Positions 46,120-58,286 of a stretch of 64,000 nt of DNA are shown piece by piece; positions within the stretch are counted from its first letter, which is position 1, and each line of letters starts with the position of its first letter. The notes below the pieces were generated by a model, which saw nothing but the letters and a program-made list of their open reading frames with translations, was not told where the DNA came from and made no database searches. The stretch lies in the NCBI RefSeq assembly GCF_002575655.3, contig NC_053037.3, forward strand, positions 320,815,294-320,879,293. The letters are read 5' to 3'. Made by a program: the position numbers and the translations under genes. The stretch is from Aegilops tauschii subsp. strangulata (lineage: Eukaryota > Streptophyta > Magnoliopsida > Poales > Poaceae).

Positions 46120-46532
46120 GTTGTTATTTCTTTAGTTAAGCATTTATTCTCGCATCAACGTCGACGATGCCTATCCCGCATGCTCGTCGTCGACTCGGCG
46201 GAGGACACCTGCTTGACCAGATGGGCCATGTCCGGGAGTGGGCCCTGTCGGGCTGGTACTGGGAGGCGCTACCTACCGGGGCGCAACTTGGTGAGGAGCC
46301 AACCCGTTGTTGACCCGAACCTTCTTTGGTGGCGGTCACGTGGGCCAGTGACGGTACAGAGGCTTGAGGACCCCGCGGAGGTGGTACGTCACCGTGTCAG
46401 CGAGGAGGACGCGCACGTCCATTGCTACTTGTCTGAGTTGGAGCACAGGTTCTCCAATACCTGGCAGGTTCTCCAGGGATCTCACTGGAGCTATGATCCT
46501 GTGATGGTTCCTTCTCTTTGGGTGTCCACCGC

Positions 46533-48130
46533 TGCTACCTATTGAGCACTGCGTTGGTTTTCCCTTGAAGAGGAAAGGGTGATGCAGTAAAGTAGCGTAA
46601 GTATTTCCCTCAGTTTTGGAGAACCAAGGTATCAATCCAGTAGGAGGCCACGCGCGAGTCCCACGTACCTACACAAACAAATAAGAACCTCGCAACCAAC
46701 GCAATAAAGGGGTTGTCAATCCCTTCACGGTCACTTACGAGAGTGAGATCTGATAGAGATGATAAGATAATATTTTTAGTATTTTTATGATAAGGACGAA
46801 AAGTAAACAAAGCAAAATAAACGGTGCCAGAAATAGCTAGTTGTTGGGAGATTAATATGAGGGAAAATAGACCCGGGGGCCATAGGTTTCACTAGTGGCT
46901 TCTCTCAAAATAGCATAAGTACTACGGTGGGTAAACAAATTACTGTCGAGCAATTGATATAATTGAGCATAGTTATGAGAATATCTAGGTATGATCATGT
47001 ATATAGGCATCACGTCCGTGACAAGTAGACCGAAACGATTCTGCATCTACTACTATTACTCCACACATCGACCGCTATCCAGCATGCATCTAGAGTATTA
47101 AGTTCACAAGAACAGAGTAACGCTTTAAGCAAGATGACATGATGTAGAGGGATAAACTCATGCAATATGATATAAACCCCATCTTTTTATCCTCGATGGC
47201 AACAATACAATACGTGCCTTGTTGCCCCTGCTGTCACTGGGAAAGGACACCGCAAGATTGAACCCAAAGCTAAGCACTTCTCCCATTGCAAGAAAGATCA
47301 ATCTAGTAGGCCAAACCAAACTGATAATTCGAAGAGACTTGCAAAGATAACCAATCGTACATAAAAGAATACAGAGGAGATTCAAATATTGTTCATAGAT
47401 AATCTTGATCATAAACCCACAATTCATCGGATCTCGACAAACACACCGCAAAAAGAAGAGTTACATCAAATAGATCTCTAAGAGAATCGAGGAGAACTTT
47501 GTATTCAGATCCAAAGAGAGAGAAGAAGCCATCTAGCTAACAACTATGGACCCAAAGGTCTGAGGTAAACTGCTCACACATCATCGGAGAGGCTATGGTG
47601 TTGATGTAGAAGCCCTGCGTGATCAATGCCCCCTCCGGCAGGACGCCGGAAAAGGCCCCAAGATGGGATCTCACGGGTACAGAAGCTTGTAGTGGTGGAA
47701 TTAGGTTTTCGTGGTGCTCTTCAATGGTTTGGGGGTACGTAGGTATATATAGGAGGAAGAAGTAGGTCGGTGGAGCCACGAGGGGCCCACGAGGGTGGAG
47801 GGCGCGCCCGGGGGGGGGGGGGGGTAGGCGTTCCCCCCTACCTCGTGGCTTCCTCGTCTGTTGCTTGACGTCCACTCCAAGTCCTCTGGATCACGTTTGT
47901 TCCGAAAATCACGTTCCCGAAGGTTTCATTCTGTTTGGACTCCGTTCAATATTTTTTTTCTGCGAAACACTGAAATAGGCAAAAAAACAACAATTTGGGT
48001 TGGGCCTCCGGTTTATAGGTTAGTCCCAAAAATAATATAAAAGTGTATAATAAAGCCCATTAAACATCCAAAATAGAATATAATATAGCATGGAACAATA
48101 AAAAATTATAGATACGTTGGAGATGTATCA
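46533..48130 (-). repeat. Athila-like element, 3' LTR
   Basis: This 1598-bp LTR contains a run of 15 Gs at 47810-47824 where the partner LTR has six. Confidence 0.93.
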
Positions 48131-48389
48131 AGCATCCCCAAGCTTAATTCCTGCTCGTCCTCGAGTAGGTAAATGATAAAAATAGAATTTTTGATGTGGA
48201 ATGCTACTTAGCATAATTTTCAATGTAATTCTCTTATTGTGGTATGAATATTCAGATCTGAAAGATTCAAGATAAAAGTTTAATATTGACATAAAAGTAA
48301 TAATAGTTCAAGCATACTAACTAAGCAATTATGTCTTCTCAAAATAACATGGCCAAAGAAAGTTCATCCCTACAAAATCATATGGTTTG
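48131..48389 (-). other. Athila-like 3' non-coding region and polypurine tract
   Basis: On the minus strand AAGCTTGGGGATGCT directly precedes the 3' LTR and would serve as the polypurine tract. No gene is present. Confidence 0.7.
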
Positions 48390-48394
48390 GTCAT

Positions 48395-51300
48395 TATAAC
48401 GCCCATGATGTGGCTATATCTCCCACGTGTCGAGGCACGACTTAGAGGCATAACCGCATTGTAGGTATTGTCGCAAGAAGGGTCATCTTCACACAATCCC
48501 ATGTAATGAACAAGAATGGGATAACGAGAGTTGGCTTACAATCGCCACTTCACACAATACATAAAATAATTCATACATCATCCAAAATCCACACATAGAC
48601 CGACTACGCTCAAATCCAAATGAAAATAAGATAACCCCAAATGCTAGATCCCCGATCGTCCCAACTGGGGCTCCACTACTGATCATCAGGAAACGAAACA
48701 TAGTAACGACCACGTTCCTCGTCGAACTCCCACTTGAGCTCGGTTGCGTCACCTGCACTGGTATCGTCGGCACCTACAACTGTTTTGGTAGAATCTGTGA
48801 GTCACGAGGACTCAGCAATCTCACACCCGCGAGATCAAGACTATTTAAGCTTGTAGGAAAGGATGGGGTAATGAGGTGGAGCTGCAGCAAGCACTAAGCA
48901 TATCTGGTGGCTAACATACGCAAATGAGAGCGAGAAGAGAAGCAACGCAACGGTCGCGAAGCTAGAAATGATCAAGAAGTGATCCTGAAACTACTTACGT
49001 TCATGCATAACTCAAACCGTGTTCACTTCCCGGATTCCGCCGAAAAGAGACCATCACGGCTACACACACAGTTGATTTATTTTAATGAAGTCAAGTGTCA
49101 AGTTCTCTACAACCGGACATTAACAAATTCCCATCTGCCACATAACCGCGGGCACGGCTTTCGAAAGATAATACCCTGCAGGGGTGTCCCAACTTAGCCC
49201 ATTATAAGCTCTCACGGTCAACGAAGGATAACCTTCTCCCGGGAAGACCCGATCAGTCTCAGAATCCCGGTTTACAAGACATTTTGACAATGGTAAAACA
49301 AGACCAGCAAAGCCACCCGATGTGCCGACAAATCCCGATAGGAGCTGCACATATCTCGTTCTCAGGGCACAACGGATGAGACATCCTACGAGTAAAACCA
49401 GGCCTCAAGTTTCCCCGAGGTGGCCCCGCAGTCTACTCGTTTCGGACCAACGCTCGAAGGAGCACTGGCCCGGGGGGTTAAAATAAAGATGACCCTCGGG
49501 CTCGCGAAAACCCAAGGGAAAAAGGCTTAGGTAGGCAAATGTAAAACCAAGGCTGGGCCTTGCTGGAGGAGTTTTATTCAAGGCGAACTGTCAAGGGGGT
49601 CCCATAAATCACCCAACCGCGTAAGGAACGCAAACTCAAGGAACATAATACCGGTATGACGGAAAACTAGGGTGGCAAGAGTGGAACAAAACACCAGGCA
49701 TAAGGCCGAGCCTTCCACCCTTTACCAAATATATAGATGCATTAATTAAATAAGAGATATTGTGATATTCCAAAATATCCATGTTCCAACATGGAACCAA
49801 CTTCAACTTCACCTGCAACTAACAACGCTATAAGAAGGGCTGAGCAAAAGCGGTAACTTAGCCAAACAACGGTTTGCTAGGAAAAGATGATTAGAGGCTT
49901 GACATGGCAATATGGGAGGCATGATATAGCAAGTGGTAGGTAGCGCAGCATGACAATAGAACGAACAACTAGCAAAGCAAAGATAGAAATGATTTCGAGG
50001 GTATGGTCATCTTGCCTGCAAGGTTCTCAGAGTTGTCGAAAGCTTGATCCTCGTAAGCGTACTCAACAGGTTCCTCGTTCACGAACTCGTCTCCCGGCTC
50101 TACCCACAGCAAGAACACAAGCAATGGAACCACAATCAATCACGGGAAATGCACAAGCAACATGATGCAAAACATGCATGATATGCGAGATATGATATGC
50201 GATGCATATGCGTGCTCCGGAAGAAAAAGGATGAACAAGGCAGTAACTTGGCAAACCAAGTATGCCACTGGAAAGATGAGATGATTTCGGTCGAAATCGA
50301 TATAAAGATCACCGAAAACGGATGCACGGTTTGCAAATGGCAAGCAAAACAAGAATGGCACGATTCTGCGATTAACAGCATGATATCACTTAGAACACAT
50401 CAAGAAACTATGCTACAGCACCCCAACATAGCAACAAAGCATATGGCAGTGATATACAGGAGATGCTTGACAAAAGATGAACACTGAGCTATGGCTAGAT
50501 CACACTATAACAGGTTCAAACAAGCATGGCAAAAGTGCAAAAGATATCAGCTTCACAGACTTGGTGAAAATACTGAACATGGCTGAAACAGCATCAGGTA
50601 GCAATGTTCAGAGCAAGCAAAACACATGCTGCAGGAACTTAAAATAGCAAAACAAGGCATGGCATGAATCTACGAAATGCATATAACAAAAGTCCCTTAC
50701 TGACCATGAGCCAAAAAGGATCAGAAGATATGATGACACCCATGTAAACATAGCAAGTTTCGTTAACAGGTTTCAGACTTGTTCGAATCCTTTTACTCCA
50801 GAGCATACTTATTCTAGAAAATAGAAAAAGAAAAACAGCAGAAAACAGAGCATGACATTCACAGAATTATGAAAGCATCTTTGTGAGCTTGATTCACTCA
50901 CCACAAAGCAATGCATGACAAAACAAGCATACCTACAGCAAGATGGAATGTTTATGAAGCTAACCATGGCAAGAGCAAGTTCATACATGTATGGATCAAC
51001 TACAACAACCTTGGCAAAATTGAATATCATGTTAACATTCTGCCAGAAATATTTTATAGCAAAAGTAGAGCAAGATTAAGACATACTAGGGCACTCCATA
51101 ATTGCCAATAGGGGCATGGATGGATAGAGAACAACTATATCTACAAAACATCCTTACTGAACATGCCCCAAAGAAGCATGGATCTCACTGTAGACACATG
51201 GATACATGGCAACAAAATAACAGCAGTAACAGACAGCAAAATCCTAAGTCCCTAAAAACAGAAACATCACGAAGCCTAGTTTGCATGCTTGTGCTAGTCA

Positions 51301-52616
51301 CCACATAGATCACTAAAATACATGGCATACACCTCTGTAAATATGGCATGGCGTAGATCAAAACACCTGTAGAGCTCATGCCCATAAGATGCACACATCA
51401 AATGCAACAAAAATAACAAAACATCAAGTTCTGATAAATAACAGCAGTAAACATCATATAGCACTCTTGCACCAGAGATTTGGGCATCAAGATGGACTCA
51501 AATGAGCATGGCACAATGGAACAAAATGAAGAGCATCTCGTTGCGAACATTTCGATATATTACACGCATGAATCGGAGCAGTATGCAAAGAGTTATGATG
51601 CAATGAACATGGCAACAGAATGTTGGAACTTGGGACTTGGAGAAAAATTCGAGAGGGGGAAAGTCAACCTCGAACTAGATCTGGAGGGTTCATCGGCGCG
51701 CGGATCGAGGACGGCCGGGGCTGTTCACCGGAGACGGAGCCGCAGCGGTCGGAGTTGGAGAGGCTCGGGGAAGAGGAGGCGGCGCTCGGGCGGCGGAGCA
51801 CGGGGCCGCGGGCGGAGGAGCACGGGCGACGGGGCGGCGAGGTCGCCGGAGCGGCGGGCGGCGAGAGCTCCGGTGGCGGGGTCCGGCGAGGATCCGGTGC
51901 GGCGCGGGCGACGTGCGGCGGCGGGGCGCGATGGGCTTCGGGGGCCCGATCCGGGCCGCGGCGGGGGACGGCGGCGGTTGGACGTGTGGTGCGAGCCGAT
52001 TGGCTCGGGGCGGCGGCGGACGTGTCCGGTGGCGGCGAAGGGCGATTTTTTAGGGTTTGGACGCAAATTTTGGAGGGGGAGGTGTTTATATAGGCATAGG
52101 GAGCTAGGAGAGTCCAAATGAGGCACGGTTTTCGCCCACACGATCGTGATCGAACGCCCGAGAGCATGGAGGGGACTTAGATGGGTTATTGGGCTGTTTG
52201 GAGGGGTTTTTGCTGCAACACACAAAAGACCTTTGCGGTTACCCGGTTAACCGTTCGAGCGTCAAACGACCTCCAAATGGAACGAAACTTGACAGGTGGT
52301 CTACCGGTGGTATACCAAGGCCACTTGACAAACCTCGGTCCATTCCGAGAACGTTTAACACCGGCTCACGAAAAGAGACAAGAGGGGGGTGCGCCGGTGC
52401 ATGTGGGAGTGTCGGATTACAAAACGGACAATGCGGAAAATGCTCAGACACATGAGACGAACACGTATGCAAATGAGATGCACATGATGACATGATATGA
52501 GATGCATGACATGAACGAAATGCAAAACCCAACCACGGAGGGAATATCGTAACACATAGCCGAAAATGGCAAGAGTTGGAGTTACAAATATGGAAAGTTA
52601 CATCCGGGGTGTTACA
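48395..52616 (-). repeat. Large (4.2-kb) solo LTR with CpG island
   Basis: On the minus strand it begins TGTAACACCCCGGATG at 52616 and ends GGGCGTTATA at 48395 (expected GTTACA; one C-to-T change). A perfect TSD gtcat flanks it (48390-48394 and 52617-52621). A minus-strand TATA-like TATATAAACACC lies near 52084-52096, followed by a very GC- and CpG-rich block at about 51680-52060. No primer site, polypurine tract or second LTR is visible inside. It looks like a solo LTR of a large-LTR family such as Sukkula or Erika. The 167-residue frame over the CpG block is low-complexity and probably not a gene. Confidence 0.75.
51680..52060. other. CpG-rich block in the large solo LTR
   Basis: A dense run of cgg, gcg and ccg with many CpGs lies just downstream of the LTR TATA box on the minus strand. 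It stands out from the AT-rich sequence on either side. Confidence 0.7.
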
Positions 52617-52621
52617 GTCAT

Positions 52622-55119
52622 GCTCCATTTTCGTCACACAAGAATGTTCTCATCATGCACAACCCCGATGACAAGCCAAGCAATTGTTTCATACTTTAGT
52701 AATCTCAAACTTTTTCCAACTTTCACGCAATACATGAGTGTGAGCCATTGATATAGCACTATGGGTGAAATAGAATATGATGATGGGGGTTATGTGGAGA
52801 AGACAGAAAAGGAGAAAGTCTCACATTGACGCGGCTAATCAACGAGCTAGGGAGAAGCCCATCGATTGATGTCAATGCAAGGAGTAGGGATTGCCATGCA
52901 ACGGATGCACTAGAGCTATAAATGCATGAAATCTCAACAAAAAGAAACTAATTGGGTGTGCATCCAACTTGCTTGCTCACGAAGACCTAGGGCATTTGAG
53001 GAAGCCCATTGTTGGAATATACAAGCCAAGTTCTATAATGAAAAATTCCCACTAGTATATGAAAGTGACAAAACAAGAGACTTTCTATCATAAAGATCAT
53101 GGTGCTGCTTTGAAGCACAAGTATGGAAAAAGGATAGTAACATTGCCCCTTTTTTTGGGACAATGCTCTATGAATGATGATCATCACACTTCTATTTATT
53201 TACAACTCAATGATTACAACTCGATACTAGAACAAAGTATGACTCTATATGAATGCCTCCGGCGGTGTACCGGGATGGGCAATGAATCAAGAGTGACATG
53301 TATGAAAAATATGCATGGTGGCTTTGCCACAAATATGATGTCAACTACATGATCATGCAAGGCAATATGACAATGATGAAACGTGTCATGATAAACGGAA
53401 CGGTGGAAGTTGCATGGAAATATATCTCGGAAGGGCTATGGAAATGCCATAATAGGTAGGTATGGTGGCTGTTTTGAGGAAGATATAATGAGGTTTATGT
53501 GTGATAGAGCGCATCGTATCACGGGGTTTGGATGCACCGGCGAAGTTTGCACCAACTCTCAAGGTGAGAAAGGGCAATGCATGGTACTGAAGAGGCTAGC
53601 AATGATGGAAGGGTGAGAGTGCGTATAATCCATGGACTCAACATTAGTCATAAAGAACTCACATACTTATTGCAAAAATCTACAAGTCATCAAAAACCAA
53701 GCACTACGCGCATGCTCCTAGGGGGATAGATTGGTAGGAAAAGACCATCGCTCGTCCCCGATCGCCACTCATAAGGAGGACAATCAAAGAACACCTCATG
53801 TTTCAAATTTGTTACACAACGTTTACCATACGTGCATGCTACGGGACTTGCAAAATTCAACACAAGTATTTCTCAAATTCACAACTACTCAACTAGCACA
53901 ACTTTAATATCACTACCTCCATATCTCAAAACAATCATCAAACTTTTCTTAGTATTCAACGCACTTATAAGAAAGTTTTTACTAATCTTGGATCCCTATC
54001 ATATTAGAACTAATTTCTCAATTTAAGAAAATTACCATGCTATTTTGTAGTGCTCTCAAAATGATATAAGTGAAGCATGAGAGAACAATAGTCTCTATAA
54101 AACAAAACCACCACCGTGCTCTAAAAGATATAAGTGAAGCAATAGAGCAAAAACTATATAGCTCAAAAGATATAAGTGAAGCACATAGAGTATTCTAATA
54201 AATTCCGAATCATGTGTGTCTCTCTCAAAAGGTGTGTACAGCAAAGATGATTGTGGTAAACTAAAAATAAAAGACTCAAATCATACAACACGCTCCAAGC
54301 AAAACACTTATCACGTGGTGAATAAAAATATAGCTCCAAGTAAAGTTACCGATGGACGAAGACGAAAGAGGGGATGCCTTCCAGGGCATCACCAAGCTTT
54401 GGCTTTTTGGTGTCCTTAGATTTACCTTGGGGTGCCTTGGGAATCCCCAAGCTTAGGCTCTTGCCACTCCTTGTTCCATAATCCATCAAATCTTTACCCA
54501 AAACTTGAAAACTTCACAACACAAAACTTAACAGAAAATCTTGTGAGCTCCGTTAGCGAAAGAAAACAAAACACCACTTCAAGGTACTCTAATGAACTCA
54601 TTCTTTATTTATATTGGTGTTAAAACTACTGTATTACAACTTCTCTATGGTTTATAAACTATTTTACTAGCCATAGATTCATCAAAATAAGCAAACAACA
54701 CACAAAAAACAGAATCTGTCAAAAACAGAACAGTCTGTAGTAATCTGTAACTAACGCAAACTTCTAGAACTCAAAAAAATCTACCAAAATAGGAAGACCT
54801 AGATAATTTGTTTATTGATCTACTGCAATTCGAATCAGTATTTTATCATATTCTGGTGATTTTAAACAATTGTTTTCGTGAACAGAAAGTTTCTGGAATT
54901 TTTCAGCAAGATCAAATAACTGTCATCCAAGAAGATCCTATAGGTTTAACTTGGCACAAACACTAATTAAAACACAAGAACAAATCTAACCAGAGGCTAG
55001 ATCAAAGATTTATTCCTAAACAGAACCAAAAAGCAAAAAAAACTAAAATAAAATTGGGTTGCCTCCCAACAAGCGCTATCGTTTAACGCCCTTAGCTAGG
55101 CATAAAAGCGAGGATTGAT
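52622..55119 (-). other. Athila-like internal non-coding region
   Basis: About 2.5 kb has no credible gene. It includes the triple repeat at 54058-54190 and copies of cccaagctt-type motifs near 54385-54455. In pol-bearing relatives this zone lies between pol and the 3' LTR. Confidence 0.65.
54058..54190. repeat. Triple gatataagtgaagca repeat
   Basis: Three copies of aa(a)tgatataagtgaagca or aaagatataagtgaagca lie near 54060, 54124 and 54167. Each is bracketed by ctct and agag, so each could form a small hairpin. Confidence 0.7.
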
Positions 55120-55917
55120 CTAGGTATTGCCATAATAATGATAAGGCAAATCATGAAAACTTCTCTCATATTCTCTATGTTTAGCAGGAAGTTTTCTTTG
55201 AGGCAAGCAAAAATAATCAAAAGGGCTAAATTTAATGGGACAAAAGTCCCCAAGATCAATCTCGGGAGGTATGGGTTCCTCCTTTGGCCCCTTATATTGC
55301 ACAACCAATTCATCATTACAAGCATTCTTTTGGCAAAAAGTCACAAGCCTTTGTTCAAGAGAGAAACCTAACCCATTATTCTGAATGGCAAAATCATCAT
55401 TAAGTTCAGAAATTCTATCAATTAGAACATCGGCTGGAACCTTTTTTCTAAGATTTTCATTATAAGCAACATGATCCCAAGATTGTAAACGCATTATGTC
55501 TTCTTGGTTAAAAAGGATAGCTTCTATAGGAGGACGACCATTATCCACCCTATAATGCGCAAAAATTTCTTTATCCTCTTTCATTATGAATCTGAACTCA
55601 TGAGCCAAAAAGATAGTAGCGGCACGCTTAACGGAAGAGTGCTCAATATTAGAAAATTCTAGGAAAATTCTTTGTATGCAAGGATGCATATGAAGAAATT
55701 GCCTTTCAAGTTCAACTACGAGCAAAGATATCGCATCTGCAAGGCTACTAGTTCTATGAAGAATAGAGCCACCCATGATGGGCAAAGCACCAACACAAGT
55801 AAAGATATCTTGAATAACTCCTTTCCCAATAATATTACCACTACCGACTCGAAACTTTTTAGTATGCAAGATAGTAGGTTCCTCTAGAGGATCATCGAAA
55901 GTATCAAAGTTTCCCAT
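55120..55917 (-). CDS. Uncharacterised 265-aa protein of the Athila-like element
   Basis: This is the only intact frame of the element. It starts at ATG 55917 (MGNFDTFDDPLEEPTILH) and ends at 55120. It is the first coding frame after the leader, in the position of gag. Visible traits are a Gly-rich GALPIMGGSILHRTSS stretch (about residues 44-58), a LVVELERQF helix, repeated acidic loops and a Pro-rich EEPIPPEI section (about 212-220). I recognise no domain, zinc knuckle, membrane segment or signal peptide. A second in-phase-minus-one frame begins at ATG about 55962 (MSESGEVVVNEG), so a one-base loss near the start may have removed 12-16 N-terminal residues. Its intactness suggests recent selection or recent amplification. 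Confidence 0.7.
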   Translation of the reverse strand: MGNFDTFDDPLEEPTILHTKKFRVGSGNIIGKGVIQDIFTCVGALPIMGGSILHRTSSLADAISLLVVELERQFLHMHPCIQRIFLEFSNIEHSSVKRAATIFLAHEFRFIMKEDKEIFAHYRVDNGRPPIEAILFNQEDIMRLQSWDHVAYNENLRKKVPADVLIDRISELNDDFAIQNNGLGFSLEQRLVTFCQKNACNDELVVQYKGPKEEPIPPEIDLGDFCPIKFSPFDYFCLPQRKLPAKHREYERSFHDLPYHYYGNT

Positions 55918-56135
55918 GTTATTATTATTCCTTCATTAACGACAACCTCCCCAGATTCAGACATAGTGGCAGCAAACTCAAGAAACACGAGAAGAAAAAG
56001 AACGGAAAGAGAGGGCGAATAAAACGGCAAGGGTGAAGTGGGGGAGAGGAAAACGAGAGGCAAATGTCAAATAATGTAATGCGAGGGATAAGAGTTTGTG
56101 ATGGGTACTTGGTATGTCTTGACTTGTGCGTAGAC
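55918..56135 (-). other. Athila-like leader
   Basis: This short non-coding leader lies between the primer site and the 265-aa frame and is purine-rich near 55985-56060. No gene is present apart from the possible upstream start at 55962. Confidence 0.6.
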
Positions 56136-56153
56136 TCCCCGGCAACGGTGCCA
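56136..56153 (-). other. Primer binding site, Athila-like element
   Basis: On the minus strand it reads TGGCACCGTTGCCGGGGA, 11 bases from the 5' LTR. Confidence 0.85.
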
Positions 56154-56164
56154 GAAATCCTTCT

Positions 56165-57754
56165 TGCTACCTCTTGAGCACTGCGTTGGTTTTCCCTTGA
56201 AGAGGAAAGGGTGATGCAGTAAAGTAGCGTAAGTATTTCCCTCAGTTTTTGAGAACCAAGGTATCAATCCAGTCGGAGGCCACGCGCGAGTCCCACGTAC
56301 CTACACAAACAAATAAGAACCTCGCAACCAACGCGATAAAGGGGTTGTCAATCCCTTCACGTTCACTTACGAGAGTGAGATCTGATAGAGATGATAAGAT
56401 AATATTTTTGGTATTTTTATGATAAAGACTAAAAGTAAAGAAAGCAAAATAAACGGTGCCAGAAATAGCTAGTTGTTGGGAGATTAATATGAGGGAAAAT
56501 AGACCCGGGGGCCATAGGTTTCACTAGTGGCTTCTCTCAAAATAGCATAAGTATTACGGTGGGTAAACAAATTACTGTCGAGCAATTGATAGAATTGAGC
56601 ATAGTTATGAGAATATCTAGGTATGATCATGTATATAGGATCACGTCCGTGACAATTAGACCGAAACGACTCTGCATCTACTACTATTACTCCACACATC
56701 GAGCGCTATCCAGCATGCATCTAGAGTATTAAGTTCATAAGAACAGAGTAACGCTTTAAGCAAGATGACATGATGTAGAGGGATAAACTCATGCAATATG
56801 ATATAAACCCCATCTTTTTATCCTTGATGGCAAGAATACAATACGTGCCTTGCTGCCCCTGCTGTCACTGGGAAAGGACACCGCAAGATTGAACCCAAAG
56901 CTAAGCACTTCTCCCATTGCAAGAAAGATCAATCTAGTAGGCCAAACCAAACTGATAATTCGAAGAGACTTGCAAAGATAACCAATCATACATAAAATAA
57001 TTCAGAGGAGATTCAAATATTGCTCATAGATAATCTTGATCATAAACCCACAATTCATCGGATCTCGACAAACACACCGCAAAAAGAAGAGTTACATCAA
57101 ATAGATCTCCAAGAGAATCGAGGAGAACTTTGTATTGAGATCCAAAGAGAGAGAAGAAGCCATCTAGCTAATAACTATGGACCTGAAGGTCTGAGGTAAA
57201 CTACTCACACATCATCGGAGAGGCTATGGTGTTGATGTAGAAGCCCTCCATGATCAATGCCCCCTCCGGCAGGACGCCGGAAAAGGCCCCAAGATGGGAT
57301 CTCACGGGTACAGAAGGTTGCGGCGGTGGAATTAGGTTTTCGTGGTGCTCTTTGATGGTTTGGGGGTACGTAGGTATATATAGGAGGAAGAAGTAGGTCG
57401 GTGGAGCCATGAGGGGCCCATGAGGGTGGAGGGCGCGCCCAGGGGGGTTAGGCGCGCCCCCTACCTCGTGGCTTCCTCGTCTGTTGCTTGACGTCCACTC
57501 CAAGTCCTCTGGATCACGTTTGTTCCGAAAATCACGTTCCCGAAGGTTTCATTCTGTTTGGACTCCGTTTGATATTCTTTTTCCGCGAAACACTGAAATA
57601 GGCAAAAAAACCAACAATTTGGGCTGGGCCTCCGGTTAATAGGTTAGTCCCAAAAATAATATAAAAGTGTATAATAAAGCCCATTAAACATCCAAAACAG
57701 AATATAATATAGCATGGAACAATAAAAAACTATAGATACATTGGAGACGTATCA
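56165..57754 (-). repeat. Athila-like element, 5' LTR
   Basis: This 1590-bp LTR pairs with 46533-48130. A tatatata box lies near 57374-57381 and the bases toward 57200 are the transcribed leader. Confidence 0.93.
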
Positions 57755-57793
57755 ACCGCCCGTGTTGATACCCGTCGTGCGCTAGGGTTTTAG

Positions 57794-58286
57794 TTGTATT
57801 AGTGATGTTATATGTATGATACTATTTGGGATGTATTAGTGATAATATTCGACGATGTACGGACGCATGAGATGATTTATTTTTGCTTATTGAATGCATG
57901 CTAATTTGAATACTTATTTATTTTACGATTTGGTTTTGCTCATTGAATGCTCATGTCAATATGATTCCTATAAGATATTTTGAAATGTATATCTTGTGTT
58001 GCTCAAATAGGATATGTGCTTGCCGAAGTGGCCGGTCATGTTTGCTGGTTACACCTCCGAGTGGCCTATGTTTTGCCGGAGTGTTGAGTCATTTCCGTTC
58101 CGGCAAATTTCAGGCGCTCGATATGTCCTATTTTAGCAAAGGTCATGCCGGATTTTTCCGTGAATTTTGGCATGACTTGTGCCAGAATATGTAGGAAATA
58201 TCGAGTGCCCCAGATTTGTGTGTTGAATATCCTAGTAGTTGCCTTCGATCGATTTTCAATTAATGTTTCAACTATGAACATAGGAA
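57794..58286 (+). other. CACTA intergenic stretch
   Basis: This AT-rich region between the two CACTA genes shows no gene. It contains gatgtattagtgat repeats near 57800-57850. Confidence 0.55.

Larger units (their letters stand above)
46533..57754 (-). mobile_element. Athila-like Gypsy LTR element, non-autonomous
   Basis: LTRs at 46533-48130 and 56165-57754 have TG...CA ends on the minus strand (TGATACGTCTCC...GGTAGCA). A perfect TSD accgc flanks the element (46528-46532 and 57755-57759). The primer site TGGCACCGTTGCCGGGGA lies 11 bases from the 5' LTR, as in Athila-like elements. The interior has one intact 265-codon frame and long non-coding stretches but no RT, integrase or RNase H. The LTRs differ at about 15 of the first 550 positions. 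A solo LTR is nested at 48395-52616. Confidence 0.93.
46140..57793 (+). pseudogene. CACTA accessory gene, split by the Athila-like insertion
   Basis: The frame reads from about 46144 (HLFSHQRRRCLSRMLVVDSA) through PTGAQL-region shadows to VSEEDAHVHCYLSELEHRFS and VMVPSLWVSTA at 46532. After removing the insertion and one TSD copy it continues at 57760 as RVDTRRALGF and stops at TAG 57791-57793. So the insertion lies only about a dozen codons before the stop. A tttctttag near 46131-46139 could be its splice acceptor, with the leader exon at 38050. I recognise this as an ORF that recurs in Triticeae CACTA elements. It has no known domain. The pre-insertion frame looks open but the start is uncertain. 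Confidence 0.65.

Noticed and set aside
51664..52167. 167-residue minus-strand frame in the CpG block
   Set aside because: Pro/Ala/Arg/Ser low-complexity translation of a GC-rich LTR leader. No motif, and the overlapping frames on both strands are equally open.
54216..54419. Small plus-strand frames in the Athila-like interior
   Set aside because: They are on the strand opposite to the element, short and without motifs. The region looks non-coding.
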